In this document: piece by piece, positions 11,371-22,773 of the stretch
Numbering within the stretch: position 1 is the first letter of the stretch
How the letters are laid out: each line of letters starts with the position of its first letter
Source: Diphasiastrum complanatum
Lineage: Eukaryota > Streptophyta > Lycopodiopsida > Lycopodiales > Lycopodiaceae
Length of the DNA: 64,000 bases
Assembly: GCA_029204225.1 (NCBI GenBank)
Contig: CM055096.1
Location: forward strand, 44,871,967 to 44,935,966
Reading direction: 5' to 3'
The notes under the pieces: model-generated
Seen by the model: only the letters and a program-made list of their open reading frames with translations
Database searches by the model: none
Told to the model about the DNA's origin: nothing
Position numbers and translations under genes: made by a program

Positions 11371-13071
11371 ATGCTCCACACCAAGGCAAGAATGAGTTTA
11401 TTGTCTTTACAGGATGGAGATGAGAAATCCAATTTCTCATTCAAGGGAAAAAAGAAGACCAATGGAAAGAAGAAGCATCCAAAGGAGGCCAAAGAAGAGG
11501 ATGATGCATCAAGCTCAAAGGACAAGTCAAAGCAAAAATGCTTCTTTTGTGGAAAGAAGGGACATTATGCATCCAAATGCTACAAGAGGCTAACAGCACA
11601 AGAGGAGGAGGACAAAAAAGGAAACCTTGCACATGAGGAGGAGGAGGATGAAGTAGATGTATTCTTGATGGCATCTACATCCTCACCAACAAGCAATGGC
11701 AATTCAAGAGATACATGGTGGATTGATAGTGGGGCTAGCTCCCACATGTCTTATGAAAAGGACTTTTTCTCAACCTTACACTCATTCAATGATGCAATGA
11801 TGAAGAGTGTAGGATAGATCGTGTTGGTACCATCTCTTTGTATCTAGAATCCTCAATAAATATGGATCTAGAAAATGTCCTTTATGTACCATCAATCACC
11901 AAGAATATGCTTCGTGTTGGTTTACTCTTAGAAAGTGGATTGGATGTCCACTTTAAGCATGGTGTTTGTTTCATTTTGAAGAATGATGTTTGCATGGCAA
12001 AGAGATTTAAACATGGAAGATTGTTTAAGTTGGAATCTAGTGTTGCTTTTGTGAGTGTGAGCTTGGCAAAGGAGGAGATCACTCAAGTGGAGATCTTGGT
12101 AAAGTGTGATCTTGCTTGCATGGAGGAGGAGCATCAAAATGAGAAAGATCTTGAGGATTAGTCAAAGCATGAGTTCCAAGGGAGTCCTCAATGACAATGG
12201 TCGAGTCATAAAATTGCATGCAAATTGTCCATTCAAGTGTGAATCATGCAAGGATGGTGAGCATTGGAGAGTCTACTATCTTTGAATACTTTTTGGATAG
12301 TATTAGTAGACATGGAGTGACTTGTTGCTTATCTTTAAGATCTATGATGTTTAGTACTTTGTATGACAAGACAATGAAAATGGATGCTTTAAAATCTCCA
12401 TTTGTTGTTGATAAAGCAATTTCATTGGATAACTATTTTGTAATAGTTTGAATAGTGTCATAAAAGATGAAACATCATTTGTATTGGAAATTTTTGGGTC
12501 CACATTCTTTGAGCATAATCATTCCAATGTAAGGACCAAAGATTATCCTATTTCAATGATTGGAATAATGGTAGTGTTTTGCTCTTCAAGTAGAGATTGT
12601 AGAATCTACCTATTTTCCCACAAAGAAATTGTCAATGGTGGAAATGTGATCTTTCAAGAGTGGAAGATTTGTAAACTTGAAGAAGCACCTTTGGATCAAC
12701 ACCGTATTCAATTCATTGATGTTTTGGAGTCAAGTCAGGTGGAGGAGCAAGCTCAAGACCCGAGGACTCCAAGAAGAACCTTGAGTATCAAGATGGAGCC
12801 ATCAAGGCTCAATCAAGGCAAGTTGACTTTGGCAACATTATGTATGCACTTAATAGTTTAATTGATGTATCTTCAAGTGCACAAAATGCCTTGGAATCCA
12901 TGGCTTGGCATGATGTCTAGTTTTGAAGTGTGCTACATGTATATAGACACATTTATGGAACATCTTGTAAGGGATCCTTTAAGAGGTGGTGAAAGATCCT
13001 TCATGGACATCATTCTCTATTGGAGTCTCAAAAGTTCCTTGTTTGTAGCTGGATTTTTTAGACACTTCTAA
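11371..13071 (+). pseudogene. Element L gag tail, zinc knuckle, protease and decayed pol
   Basis: Reading frames in series give: the gag tail with lysine-rich stretch, a CCHC zinc knuckle (CFFCGKKGHYASKC), the protease active site (WWIDSGASSHM), the second protease half (LENVLYVPSITKNML), then a long region with only patchy similarity to copia integrase C-terminus (RIYLFSHKE, DPRTPRR, KMEPSRL) and a short piece near the RT/RNase H boundary (FMEHLVRDPLRGGERSF). The integrase DDE core, the RT YVDD and most of RNase H are absent. The frame is broken by stops (for example after 11814 and about 12160) and shifts. The same architecture occurs in K, so the losses predate both copies. It could not have moved without enzymes in trans. 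Confidence 0.8.
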
Positions 13072-13127
13072 AAGCATTCATTCATCTAGCAAGAGAGTTG
13101 TAGATAGATCAAGCTAAATTTGAGAAG

Positions 13128-13828
13128 TGTGGAGAATTGCCAAAAATTGGCAAATCTAGCTTGATCAAAAACCATGTAGTATAATGTAAATTTTGTACAC
13201 AAGTGGATTCCACACATGTGAGGCCAAGATGCAACGTGGAAACCCACTCCTAATGTAGGTTAGGTCAAGTCCATAGGGTTGGTCATGTCATTTTGGTAGT
13301 GATTTCTAGTTTATAGGACCTAAATCCTAGATTTAAGGTGAAAATTGACCAACTAGCTATCTACCAAGCATGACTCTAGGAAATATACTAGGGTTTCATT
13401 TTAGGACAAAAATGATGAGTTAACTTCCTTATTACATGCTGGAAATCCACCTAACTTCACAAAGGAAGTCAAATTTGCTATGTATTCCAAGCTCCCATAG
13501 TGAGAAGATAGATTTTTTTTGGAGCTCATTGGCAATCTCCAGCTACTCCACTATGTACATTGAGTTTTTGTGATACAAATGCAACCAAATCAATTTCTAC
13601 TTGTTTCTCAGCTTCAAGGCCGTACTAAAGCCTCTAGTACGCATGTGTGGGCTTTGATTTCAATGTTGATCAATGCTTTTGATTGTTAATGCTTGTTGTT
13701 TGTCAAATTGTCAATCTAGATCAACTTTTTGATGACTAGTTTTTTGATAGATTGTTAAGCAAGCATCCAATCACTCTTGTGGATATTTTGTAGATCCATT
13801 TATCGTCCTAAAGTACAGTACTTTCACA
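13128..13828 (+). repeat. Element L 3' LTR (701 bp)
   Basis: It starts TGTGGAGAATTGCC after the purine run TTTGAGAAG and ends CAGTACTTTCACA. It aligns throughout with the 702-bp LTRs of K, with scattered substitutions. It contains the variant palindrome CACATGTG near its start. Confidence 0.88.
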
Positions 13829-14276
13829 AACCGATCTTGCCTTGTGATTTGCTATACTTCCATCTGCATGGTACTTAGTCATGTATACCCAATTGCAACC
13901 AATGGGTTTCTTACCAACTGGTGGTTCTACCAAGTCCCATGTGCTGTGCTTAGCAATTGACTCCATCTCTTCTTTCATGGCCTTGACCCAAATGTCATCA
14001 TCATTCTCTTCATCATAAGTCAAAGGTTCCTTGCCATGATGCTAGATAAGAGAGCATAATTTGCTTTATACCAGGTTGTGTCCTCTCTCTTGTTGATCTC
14101 CTTACCTTTCTCTGGATGGATAATTCAGAAAAGTAATCCATGTTGCGACTCTCCAATTTTTCAAACCACTTGGGGAGTTTCCTGTCAGGTGATTGGCTTT
14201 TTGGTGAAAATGTATCCCATGGTAGATACTTCTCCTTGCGTTTGTCACTACAAAACTTTAATCCTCTTAGCACCAA
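13829..14276 (-). pseudogene. Copia element M: integrase C-terminus and RT N-terminus
   Basis: Two overlapping minus-strand frames carry the copia landmarks. In 14013-14276 are the integrase C-terminal motifs FCSDKRKEKYLPWDTFSP and RRSTRERTQPG. In 13829-14023 is the start of RT: WVKAMKEEMESIAKHSTWDL, then PIGCNWVY, then HADGSIANHKARSV. The reading is interrupted by a frameshift between the two and is cut at 13829 by the L 3' LTR. The remainder of RT is missing and M resumes only with the RNase H end left of L. Integrase further upstream (beyond 14276) is not recognisable. Confidence 0.82.
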
Positions 14277-14467
14277 ATGGTTTATCCTACAATGGATTCC
14301 AATAGGGGTCTCAAAATAGAAACATCAACTTACTTCCTTTCAATGGTCTTAATTCCATATCTAGCTTATCAGAAACATAGAAATTTCTTCATAAATCTTA
14401 ATTCTTCCGACATGCAATCATGAAGGATCTTAGATACTTGACATGCAAACATGATGGATCTTAGATT

Positions 14468-14680
14468 CTTGACATGCAATAGTCTGAACTGACAGGCATG
14501 GACATTAAGCAATGGAGGGCATGACATGCAAGAGTCTAATCTGACATGCATGGTCATTAAGCAATGAATGGCATGACATGCAAGAGTCTAAACTGACATG
14601 CATGGTCATTAGACAAAGGATGGCATGACATGCAAGAGTCTAAACTGACATGCATGGTCAAAGGATATGGTTTCTTTTGA
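14468..14680. repeat. 52-bp tandem repeat, about four copies
   Basis: Units begin at 14468, 14520, 14572 and 14624, exactly 52 bp apart, each opening with CATGACATGCAA or CTTGACATGCAA followed by 'gtct' and 'gacatgcatggtcat'. The last copy is shortened. Partial older copies precede it (14425-14467). Confidence 0.9.
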
Positions 14681-14747
14681 CATGCAAATGGTACTAGACA
14701 ACCATTCATACACCTGCATATAAGATTCATGAACGTACCAAGGTTTT

Positions 14748-14749
<2 letters not shown>

Positions 14750-14840
<91 letters not shown>
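14750..14840. repeat. (GA)n microsatellite, about 45 repeats
   Basis: An uninterrupted AG/GA run of about 90 bp. Its complement gives long Ser/Leu frames on the minus strand, which are artefacts. Confidence 0.97.
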
Positions 14841-14842
<2 letters not shown>

Positions 14843-16207
14843 TGAAAGAGAGTGAGAGATCCAAGAGGGTTTGAGCTTCCAAATCCTCCCATCCAAAATT
14901 TAGCATAGCCTCCTTGAGCCAATGCTTCAATCTTCTTCTCCAAGGCACCTGTACACAAGAACAAACAAGAGAGACATATGCAAATCATAGAATCCCCTTA
15001 GTAGTAGGGCACATTTCCACTTATATAGAGAGTGGAGAGTCATTCCAAAGTGAGTGAGGTATCAAGTTCAAGTGCATGAGATGTGGGGAAGACTCCATTT
15101 GGACTATAGGTGAAGTGGAGTGCATGAATGAGGTGTACTAGGTAGAGAGGGTGAATTGGTGAGGTGTACAAGTTTGGGAGGGTTTCTATGACGATTTGGC
15201 ATATGAAGTGAGAGTGTAGGAGGGTGCCCCATTCTAGGTGTCAAATAGCCTACAATGCATGTAGCAAAGTAGGTGGGAGGTAGGTGACACATGGTTTAAA
15301 CTTCAGGTTATATTTCATATAGTTTTTCATTGTCACAACTTGGGAATTCACCCAAGTGCAATCTTCCTAGGAAAAAGGCCAAAGTATATGCCCATCTTGT
15401 TTTGCATAATAGTCATCAATTCCTAAGTCCTTTTTTAGAGGTTGCGCATCCTCAATCATGGTCATTGGCACTTTTTTCTAGAGGTTGCCCATCCTCAATC
15501 ATGGTCATTGGCACTTTTTTCCAGAGGTTGCCCATCCTCAATCATGGTGGAAAAGGGCCAATAGGGTGATCAGACCCTTGGCCTTGTCCTGTTCTTTATA
15601 GACTCCTCTGAGCCTTCATTATAGACTTAGAAATAGCCTTCCTTATAGACTCCTATGAGCCTTCATTATAGACTTAGATAAGCCTTCTTCTTGTAAACAG
15701 TCTTTAGCTTTGAAAGCTTCTTGTTCCTGTTCTGGTCCTTTAGGCACTTTCATGAGTACCTGCATACACCTTCAAAGTAAGGTCATTCCTTAAGCCCAGA
15801 AGGCTTCTTATTCTTGTTCTTTGTTCTTCAGGCACTTTCGTAAGTACCTGCACATACTCTCAAAGGAAAGTACGATCGAGATCTGGCTCACAATAGGTTC
15901 TTAGTTCTACATGTATCTTTACTCAAATCAATAAAGTAATAATTTCAAGCAATATCCAAAAAGAATATTTGATCATTGATAATTTCATATCATCCATTTC
16001 TATATGGAGATTGAAGCTGGGAAGGTCTTTATTACTTTGGGGCAATTTGTCTCTACAAATTACACCCCTCCAACGCATAAAGCATTGTCCTCAACGAATA
16101 TTTCTCAAATAAGAATCTTAAATCTTTGGATATTCTTGGAAGGAGTTTTCTACCATTCATCTTGCATCCATAGTTGGATGATTCATAAGCTTGAGAAGAT
16201 ATAGTGT
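14841..16207. other. Minisatellite-rich non-coding sequence
   Basis: There is no recognised gene. 15597-15690 holds two copies of a 47-bp unit ('tatagactcct...gagccttcatt'). 15708-15865 holds two diverged copies of a unit containing 'aggcactttc' and 'gtacctgca'. The 43-bp repeat is listed separately. Confidence 0.6.
15431..15547. repeat. 43-bp tandem repeat, nearly three copies
   Basis: AGAGGTTGC starts at 15437, 15480 and 15523, a strict 43-bp period, with 'catcctcaatcatggtcatt' in each unit. Confidence 0.92.
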
Positions 16208-16772
16208 TTATGCTAATCTCTTTCTTTCAGATCTGATTTCATGATTCCGCCAATAATTTTCAGCATTCACTCTTCCAATGGCCCTTTTTATTGCAATAGA
16301 AGCACTTGCCTTTCTTCTTGGTCTTGCTGGATGACCCTTCTTCCTCCTGACCCTTAGCATACTGCTGGTTATAATTTTTCTTGCCCTTGCCCTTGCCTTG
16401 ATTTTGATGTGCTGCAAGTGCCTGATATTCAGTATTTTGACGACGAGCTTTTACCATCTTTCGTCGTTGTTCCTCCTGCGTCAAGATTCTTGTGAGCTCA
16501 GGTTGATAGTCATGCTCTTTATGCGAAGCTGCTCTTTTCCGACTGTTTGAATTGCTTTGTGAGATAATATTTTGCATAAGGAAATCAAAGGTGGTGAGGT
16601 ATTCCTTTGTACCCTCAAACAATCCATTGTAAGATAGAGCATATCCAAGTGAAATGAGATGGACACATTTCAAACTTATCCATTGCATGTAATTTCTTCC
16701 TTGATTTTTTGCTCCCTTCAATGACTGCATTCTCAATGTCATCAATAATATATTGTTATGTTGTTTCCACAT
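16208..16772 (-). pseudogene. Copia gag fragment (element H)
   Basis: The minus-strand frame of 170 codons ends in a CCHC zinc knuckle (CFYCNKKGHWKSEC), preceded by a Gly/Lys/Gln-rich stretch (QNQGKGKGKKNYNQQ) and by a RILTQEEQRRKMVKAR segment typical of the C-terminal half of copia gag. It stops right after the knuckle, whereas copia gag-pol normally continues into protease. No protease, integrase or LTR was recognised on either side. It is a lineage distinct from B-F and K. Confidence 0.75.
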
Positions 16773-18017
16773 TGTGTATGGACAGAGAAGTTTGAGTCAC
16801 TTGAACATCTCCTATTACCTCCACAATCAACTTTTCATCCAAAATTTCAGGTTCTATTTGATTAACAATCAACTACACATGAACAATGAAGGATTATGTG
16901 ATCAATAAACAAGTAATATCTCATAATGATTTAATTGCTAGTAAAATGCTAATATTATCTCATCAGTCGAAAATGCCTCAGCTATTTGTTTTTCATTCAC
17001 GTCCATATTTTTCGCTATAAGCAAATTCCTGGCTCATGATGTTGTCAAAACCATGTTGGATAAGAGAAAAACATGATTATTTTGTCATAAGTAGTGCTGA
17101 TGAAAGAAAATAAAATACTTTGCAAGCTAGGATTAGAAGCCTAGTAATGACTATATCACATAAAGCTATAAAACATACCAATAATGCTCTAGATTCTGTA
17201 TAAATTTTTTGGATGTTGACTTTTAGAAAGACAACTACTTTTTTTAATTGCAAATTTTTTTGTGTCTATCATTTTTATATTGGAAATTTGTAGTAAAGTT
17301 GTTCCCCACTTTTGAAATTAGGGATATATGCTATTCAATAAGCATTTTAAAGAATGTCTCATTTTTTAATTCTTTAGCCATAGCCTTCAACACATGAATG
17401 TGTTTTTTAGTTTTGATGAATTTTCTACATTGGTCTATGAAAAATCGTATGAAGGTTAATGTGAACAAATTTGTGCATAAGATTCACACCTACTCCTAGT
17501 CACTGATGATATGAGTAACGATGCAACATGAGTTCAGGGCTCTAGCTTCTGTATAATGTGTTGATGGTCGCACGTCATAAAGTTGGAGACTATATGTTCA
17601 TTATTATCCTAGACATAATGTAGATTTACTTCATCATGCATAGGTTTGAATCCAAAGGCACAATGCTTTGATTTAGAATTTAAAGTTTTCCTCATGAGGT
17701 TTAATGTAGCTTGATAAGAACACCTTCTAAAAGCATGCTAAAAACTTGTTATCTTTGTTGCATTAACTTTCAAGGAAGGTTTGCAATATGAAACACACTT
17801 CATCATTATCATTAGTTAGATATAACAACAATAAAATTTAAAAGTGGTGTGTCATGTGGAGAGAGACGATACTCAACAACTTTGATAATTGCATACACAC
17901 GTGACATATGATTATCATACACAAATACAAAGAACATAACCAAGAACATGATCTCTTGTTGGATGATTTGAACTCAAATTTGATTTTCAAATAAAGATGC
18001 GAATTCCATTTCCATAC
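16773..18017. other. No recognised feature
   Basis: AT-rich sequence without a supported gene. It could be decayed upstream gag/leader of element H, but no landmark confirms this. It ends in CATAC directly before the F LTR terminus. Confidence 0.5.
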
Positions 18018-18721
18018 TGTTGAATTTCACACGTGTGGACTGTCCACTACATGTACTTGTGATCTCCTAAGGTGTGTAGATGCACCAAGATCAAGACTAG
18101 ATTGAGATTCAAGATCAATCTTGAATCCTATGGCAAAAACACACTACTACATGCATTCAATCACTTCCAACTCTCACTCACACGTGTGGGAAGTATTCAA
18201 AAAATAATCTAAGTAAAAACAAGCTGCTCTCCTCGGGTAGAGAGAGAAAATGCATCAAGAGCTCTCGAGTAGAGAGAGAAAGCTAGAAATCCAATAACTC
18301 ACAAAATCCATGAAATCACCAAATCAATTGACTTCAAAATGAGGAGTACAATGATACTAGTAGGTCCACGAGCTACCACTATGCTTAACTATGATTGGAC
18401 CACATTTTGTCACCTCTTGATCCTATTGGATCATTGATCTATGCACCTCTTAATTCTATTGGACTATATTCAAGCACACCTCAATTTCCTATTGGACCTC
18501 TTGGAATTCATCAAACAAAAACTTTACACTTGTCTACACTCTAATTAGCAAGTGTTTAGCCTCTTACTCTATTTTGGCTCAATAGTGGCATTACAAGTGG
18601 AAATGCATAATTTGCCATCTATGCCAAATTTATTCCTATCAACACCCTACACCTAGATGCTTGATGTAAAAAACATAAGACTCCTATATCTAACATAGAT
18701 AATCTTTTTCAATTCTTCACA
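18018..18721 (-). repeat. Element F 3' LTR (704 bp)
   Basis: In element orientation it starts TGTGAAGAATTG and ends GAAATTCAACA. It is the 737-bp E LTR minus exactly 33 bp; the lost segment is bounded by the short direct repeat CAATAGGA, as expected for slippage or single-strand annealing. Otherwise about six substitutions separate it from the E LTR. Confidence 0.9.
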
Positions 18722-18735
18722 CTCCTCCTAAAAAA
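18722..18735 (-). other. Element F polypurine tract
   Basis: In element orientation, TTTTTTAGGAGGAG lies immediately before the 3' LTR. This is the usual plus-strand primer for LTR retrotransposons; the same AGGAG ending precedes the B, C and K 3' LTRs. Confidence 0.8.
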
Positions 18736-18739
18736 TTAT

Positions 18740-21700
18740 CTATGAAGATTTGAGCATTGATCTTGATATAACTCCAAGATTAGATCTATGCTTGATGAAA
18801 GCACTTTTGCTCAAAGGCTTGGTGAGTAGATCGGCAATACAAGAGGACGAGTTGACATGCTCCAAATAGATTTCTCCTCCAATAAGCTTTTCTCTCACAA
18901 AATGGTGTGCCACTTCTATGTGCTTGCTTCTTGCATGAAATATGGGATTATTGGCAAGAGCTTGGGCCGAGATGTTATCACACTTGATCATTGGTAGATC
19001 ATCCTCCTTGATGCACTTTAGTTCCATTAATAACCTCTTGATCCAAAGCACTTCTTTGGTAGTTGTAGTGAGTGCTTTGTACTCGGCCTCACATGAAGAG
19101 AGAGATATAATATCTTGCTTTTTGGAAAGCCAAGATATTAGATTGCCTCCAAGAAAGATAGTGTATGCACTAATAGACTTTCGATCCATCTTGTCACTTC
19201 CAAAGTCCGAATCCGAGTAGCCAATAATGGATAGATCTTCACTTTTATAGACTAGACCATAATCACAAGATAAAGATACATATCTTAGAATCCTCTTGGC
19301 CATCTTCCAATGATGGATCTTAGGTTCTTGCATAAATTGACTCAATTTGTGCACACAAAAACTAAGATCGGGCCTAGTAATGGTAAGCCAAATCAAGGAG
19401 CCTACAAGACTCCTAAAAAGTGTGATGTCCTCAAAGGATCTTTCATCACCTTTGTTAGGATCTTTTACAATTTGCTCCATTGGAGTATCTATGCTCTTGG
19501 AATTTTCCATATGGAATTTTTTCAACATAGAGTGAGCATATCTAGATTGGCATATAAAGACATGATTTTCATAAAAATCAATTTCTAGGCCTAGGATGTA
19601 ATGTATCTCTCCTAGATCTTGCATTTTAAACTCACATCCAAGTGCTAGCTTGGTTTCATCAACTAGCTTGATACAACTTCCACAAAGAATAATGTCATCA
19701 ACATAAATTAGAAGAATGACAATATTGCTATCAACAAACTTTAGATACATGGAAGGATCATAGTCACTAAGAGTAAATCCTAGTGAGATAAGAAAAGAGT
19801 TAAGTCTTGAATACCATGATCTTAGTGCTTGCGTGAGTCCATAAAGACTTTTGAAGAGCAAGCACACTTTGGACTCATCCTTGATGAATCCTTGAGGTTG
19901 TTCCATATAGATCTCCTCCTCAAGATAACCATTTAGAAAAGCATTGGATACATCTAATTGGAACACCTTCCACTTGAAAAAACAAGCAAGAGAAATAAGA
20001 ATTCTTATTGTCACCATCTTTGCAACGGGTGCAAAGGTCTCCTCATAATCAAGACCATGGATTTGAGCAAATCCTTTGGCACATAATCTTGCTTTATGCT
20101 TGTTGATGGTGCCATCATGATTGAACTTGATCCGAAATACCCACTTGCAACCAATCACATGCTTGTTGGAAGGAGGATCCACAAGCTCCCAAGTATTGTT
20201 GGTGATCAATGCATCATACTCTTGCTTCATGGCATCATACCACTCCTTGGTATTGAGTGCTTCTTGTACATTCTTTGGCTCTTCATGAGAGACATAAAAA
20301 ACATAATTAGTGGAATCAAGATCCACTTGTTTGCCTTTGTCAACATATGAGAGCCTCTTAGGCTCGGATCTATCTCTCATGGATCTTCTTGGCGAAAAAA
20401 TCCGAGGAGAGTCTTCTTCAAATCTCGACCCCATCACATCATGATTGTCTTCAAAATCAATAATTGATGATGCATCCATAGATTTCTTGATCTCGGCCTC
20501 TTCAAATGATGAGTGTTGATCTTCATGAAATACTTTCAATAACTTGAGAAGTAGAGAGTATAAAGACTCTATAGGCCTTCTTGGTGGATGAGTATCCAAC
20601 CATGATCCCTTTGCATGCACTAGGATCTTCCTTCTTCCTTGTTTCCAAGGGAATATGGACAAAGCATAAGCATCCAAAAACTCTAAGGTGATCAACCTTA
20701 GGCTTCTTCAAAAATAAGATTTCATATGGTGACTTTCCTCCAAGAGCTATATGTGGGAGCCTATTGCCAAGATAATTTGCACAATTAATGGCTTCTCCCC
20801 AAAAATCTTTGGGCAAAGGTGCCTCAATTCTCATAGATTTTGCACATTCACATAGAGATCTATTCTTTCTCTCGGCCACTCCATTTTGAGATGGAGAGTA
20901 GGCACAAGAAAACTCTCTTTTAATGCCTTCAAGCTCACAAAAATCTTGAAATTTATTGGAGATATATTCACCACCTCCATCACTTCTAAGAGCTTTAATC
21001 TTGAATGAGAATTGCTTCTCTACATAAGCTTTGAAAATAAGGAAATGATCAAACACCATAGATTTTGAAGCAAGAAGATATATCCAAGTGAATCTTGTGT
21101 AATCATCAATGAAAGTAACAAAACAAGTGGCTCCTCCCTTGCTTGTAGTTGATGAGAAATGCACATCCGAGTGGATTAACTCCAAAGGATGCTTGCTTTT
21201 GATAGAAGATCTTGTAAATGGCTTTTTGTGAGATTTAGCAATAGCACAAGCCTCACAAGGCTTGATCTTCTTGGAGAATGACTTTGGCAAGCCAATAGCT
21301 TTGGATTCTTTGATCATAGAGAGCATGGATTTGTAGTTGGGATGTCCCAACCTCCTATGCCATAATTCCTCCATAGAGAGCTTGTTCACAAGAGTAACAT
21401 TACAAGCATTCACATACTCATTTGGATCTAGTTTATAGATGCCACCAAATCTAGATCCTAATGCAAGTATCTCATCATTCTTCTTGATAGTGCAAGTATC
21501 AACATTGAATTTTACATCAAGGCCATTATCAAGCAATTGGCCAACACTAATAAGATTCTTGGTAAGCTTAGGTACATAAAGAACTCTAGAGAAAGAAAGA
21601 ACTTTAGAGGATGCAAGCTTCAAGGGAATGTTCCCTATGCCTTCAATAGGACATTCAGAATCATTTGCAGTGTATATTGATTTCCTCACTCCATCATAAG

Positions 21701-22135
21701 GTGCAATAGAAGAGAAAGAGTCCTTGGAGCTACACATATGTGAAGAGGCTCCACTATCAATATACCATAGGCCGTCCTTCTTGAAAGGAGTAGATGAGAA
21801 ACTAGAGACCATAAGAGATCCCTCTCCATCACTTGCAATAGTGTCTTCCTTCTCATTGGTAATATTGGCTTGCTTGAGTTGATTCTTCTTTTTGAAGCAA
21901 TTGGTGGCATAATGACCTTTCTTGCCACAATAAAAGCACTTGATCTTCTTCTTCTTCTTGAGCTTGGATGATGAAGCATTAGAGGAATCATCTTCCTCCT
22001 CATCTTTGTCTTTGGATTTGACTTTGTCCTTGCTTGAGGATTGTTGATGTTGGTTCTTGCTCCTCTCTTTGTGCTTATCCTTGGCAAAGAGAGCTTTGCC
22101 ATCATTATGAGTGAGAGAAAGCTTGTCCATCCTCA
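18740..22135 (-). pseudogene. Element F pol: protease, integrase, RT, RNase H with one frameshift
   Basis: In order: lysine-rich linker and zinc knuckle (CFYCGKKGHYATNC), protease site (WYIDSGASSHMC), pre-integrase zinc region (ELWHRRLGHPNYKS, CEACAIAKSHK), integrase core (IHSDVHF, LRSDGGGEYIS, NGVAERKNR), integrase C-terminus, RT (GCKWVFRIKFNHDGTINKH, LDVSNAFLNG, LIYVDDIIL), RNase H (YSDSDF, SSCEAEYKAL, FHARSKHIEVAHHFVRE) and the ADLLTKPLS end. An 11-bp deletion near 20530, compared with E, splits the frame into 22135-20523 and a downstream frame to 18740. All catalytic motifs are otherwise present, so F lost function recently. Gag lies in another frame, as in E. Confidence 0.9.
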
Positions 22136-22717
22136 AGAGCTTGTACTCTTGTCTTGATTCTTCTGAAAAAGCACACTTTGGAGAGCCTCCAAACTTGGTA
22201 GCTCCTCCTTAATGGCATAGGATTGGACAAGATTATCAAATTCACTTCTCAAGCCATTGAGAATAACTTGAACTAGCTCATTTTGATTGATGGAATCACC
22301 AATACAAGCAAGCTCTCTATGAATATCTTTTACTCTCAAAACATAACTAGATGCACTCTCATCACTCTTTTGGCTACTTTGAAAGATTTGATTCCTAAGA
22401 GTGAGAAGCCTAGAGGTATTCTTAGCCTCATAGATAGTCTTGAGACAATCCCAAGCTTCTTTGGCTGTTGTACAAGTACCTATCTCCCTCAATATCTCAT
22501 TAGAGACATTCATCTTAATGTAGTGGAGAGCCATCCTAGCTCTCTTTTTGTATTTTTGAACCTCTTGAAGAACTTGTGGTTCTTCTTCAAGGCCAAGAAC
22601 TATGTCCATCACGTCTTGAAGGATCAAGATGGACTCCATCCTCATTTTCCAAATTGAATAATTTGAAGTGGTCAATCTTTCACTTGGTTCCAACAAGGAT
22701 GAACCCATTGAAGACAT
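22133..22717 (-). CDS. Element F gag
   Basis: Copia gag of about 194 codons from the ATG at 22717: MSSMGSSLLEPSERLTTSNY, a SIWKMRMESILIL segment, ARMALHYIKMNVSNEIL, TSRLLTLRNQIF, SYVLRVKDIHRELACIG and LVQVILNGL. These are the landmarks of the UBN2-type capsid domain. It ends at TGA (22133-22135), just before the zinc-knuckle frame, because of a one-base shortening relative to B in the segment 'gtgctttttcagaag'. E shares this change, so it was present in the family member that gave rise to both copies. Confidence 0.85.
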   Translation of the reverse strand: MSSMGSSLLEPSERLTTSNYSIWKMRMESILILQDVMDIVLGLEEEPQVLQEVQKYKKRARMALHYIKMNVSNEILREIGTCTTAKEAWDCLKTIYEAKNTSRLLTLRNQIFQSSQKSDESASSYVLRVKDIHRELACIGDSINQNELVQVILNGLRSEFDNLVQSYAIKEELPSLEALQSVLFQKNQDKSTSS

Positions 22718-22773
22718 TTGAAGTGAAGAAAACTCAAATTTTGAACAATAAATGTTGTTACACACTTTCAATA

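Larger units (their letters stand above)
11365..13828 (+). mobile_element. Element L: 5'-truncated non-autonomous copia element of the K family
   Basis: L matches K (33204-37767) along its whole length, from the middle of gag to the end of the 3' LTR. Its 5' LTR, leader and gag N-terminus are missing. The left junction shares the dinucleotide TG (11365-11366) with the interrupted element M, as expected for an end-joining deletion. The right end is the LTR terminus TTTCACA at 13828, followed directly by M RT sequence. Because the left end is lost, no target duplication can be tested. Confidence 0.85.
18018..22773 (-). mobile_element. Element F: copia element of the E/F family lacking its 5' end
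   Basis: Reading on the minus strand: gag ATG at 22717, gag, protease, integrase, RT, RNase H, polypurine tract and a complete 3' LTR (18018-18721). Similarity to E begins at 22773, 56 bp upstream of the gag ATG, and right of that point is RT sequence of element G. The 5' LTR, primer site and leader (about 1.4 kb in E) are therefore missing. Over the 2.6 kb shared with E the two copies differ at only a handful of sites. The base CATAC precedes the LTR end, but the partner duplication is lost. Confidence 0.88.

Noticed and set aside
14609-14988. Long Ser/Leu-rich open frames on the minus strand
   Set aside because: They are translations of the (GA)n microsatellite in three frames.
14468-15547. 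Regularly spaced repeats suggestive of an array
   Set aside because: They are contiguous minisatellites without unique spacers in a eukaryotic genome, so not CRISPR.
18013-18022. CATAC beside both the F LTR and the B LTRs as a common target or shared insertion
   Set aside because: F lost its other end, so no duplication can be shown, and a 5-bp match to B's target can be chance.
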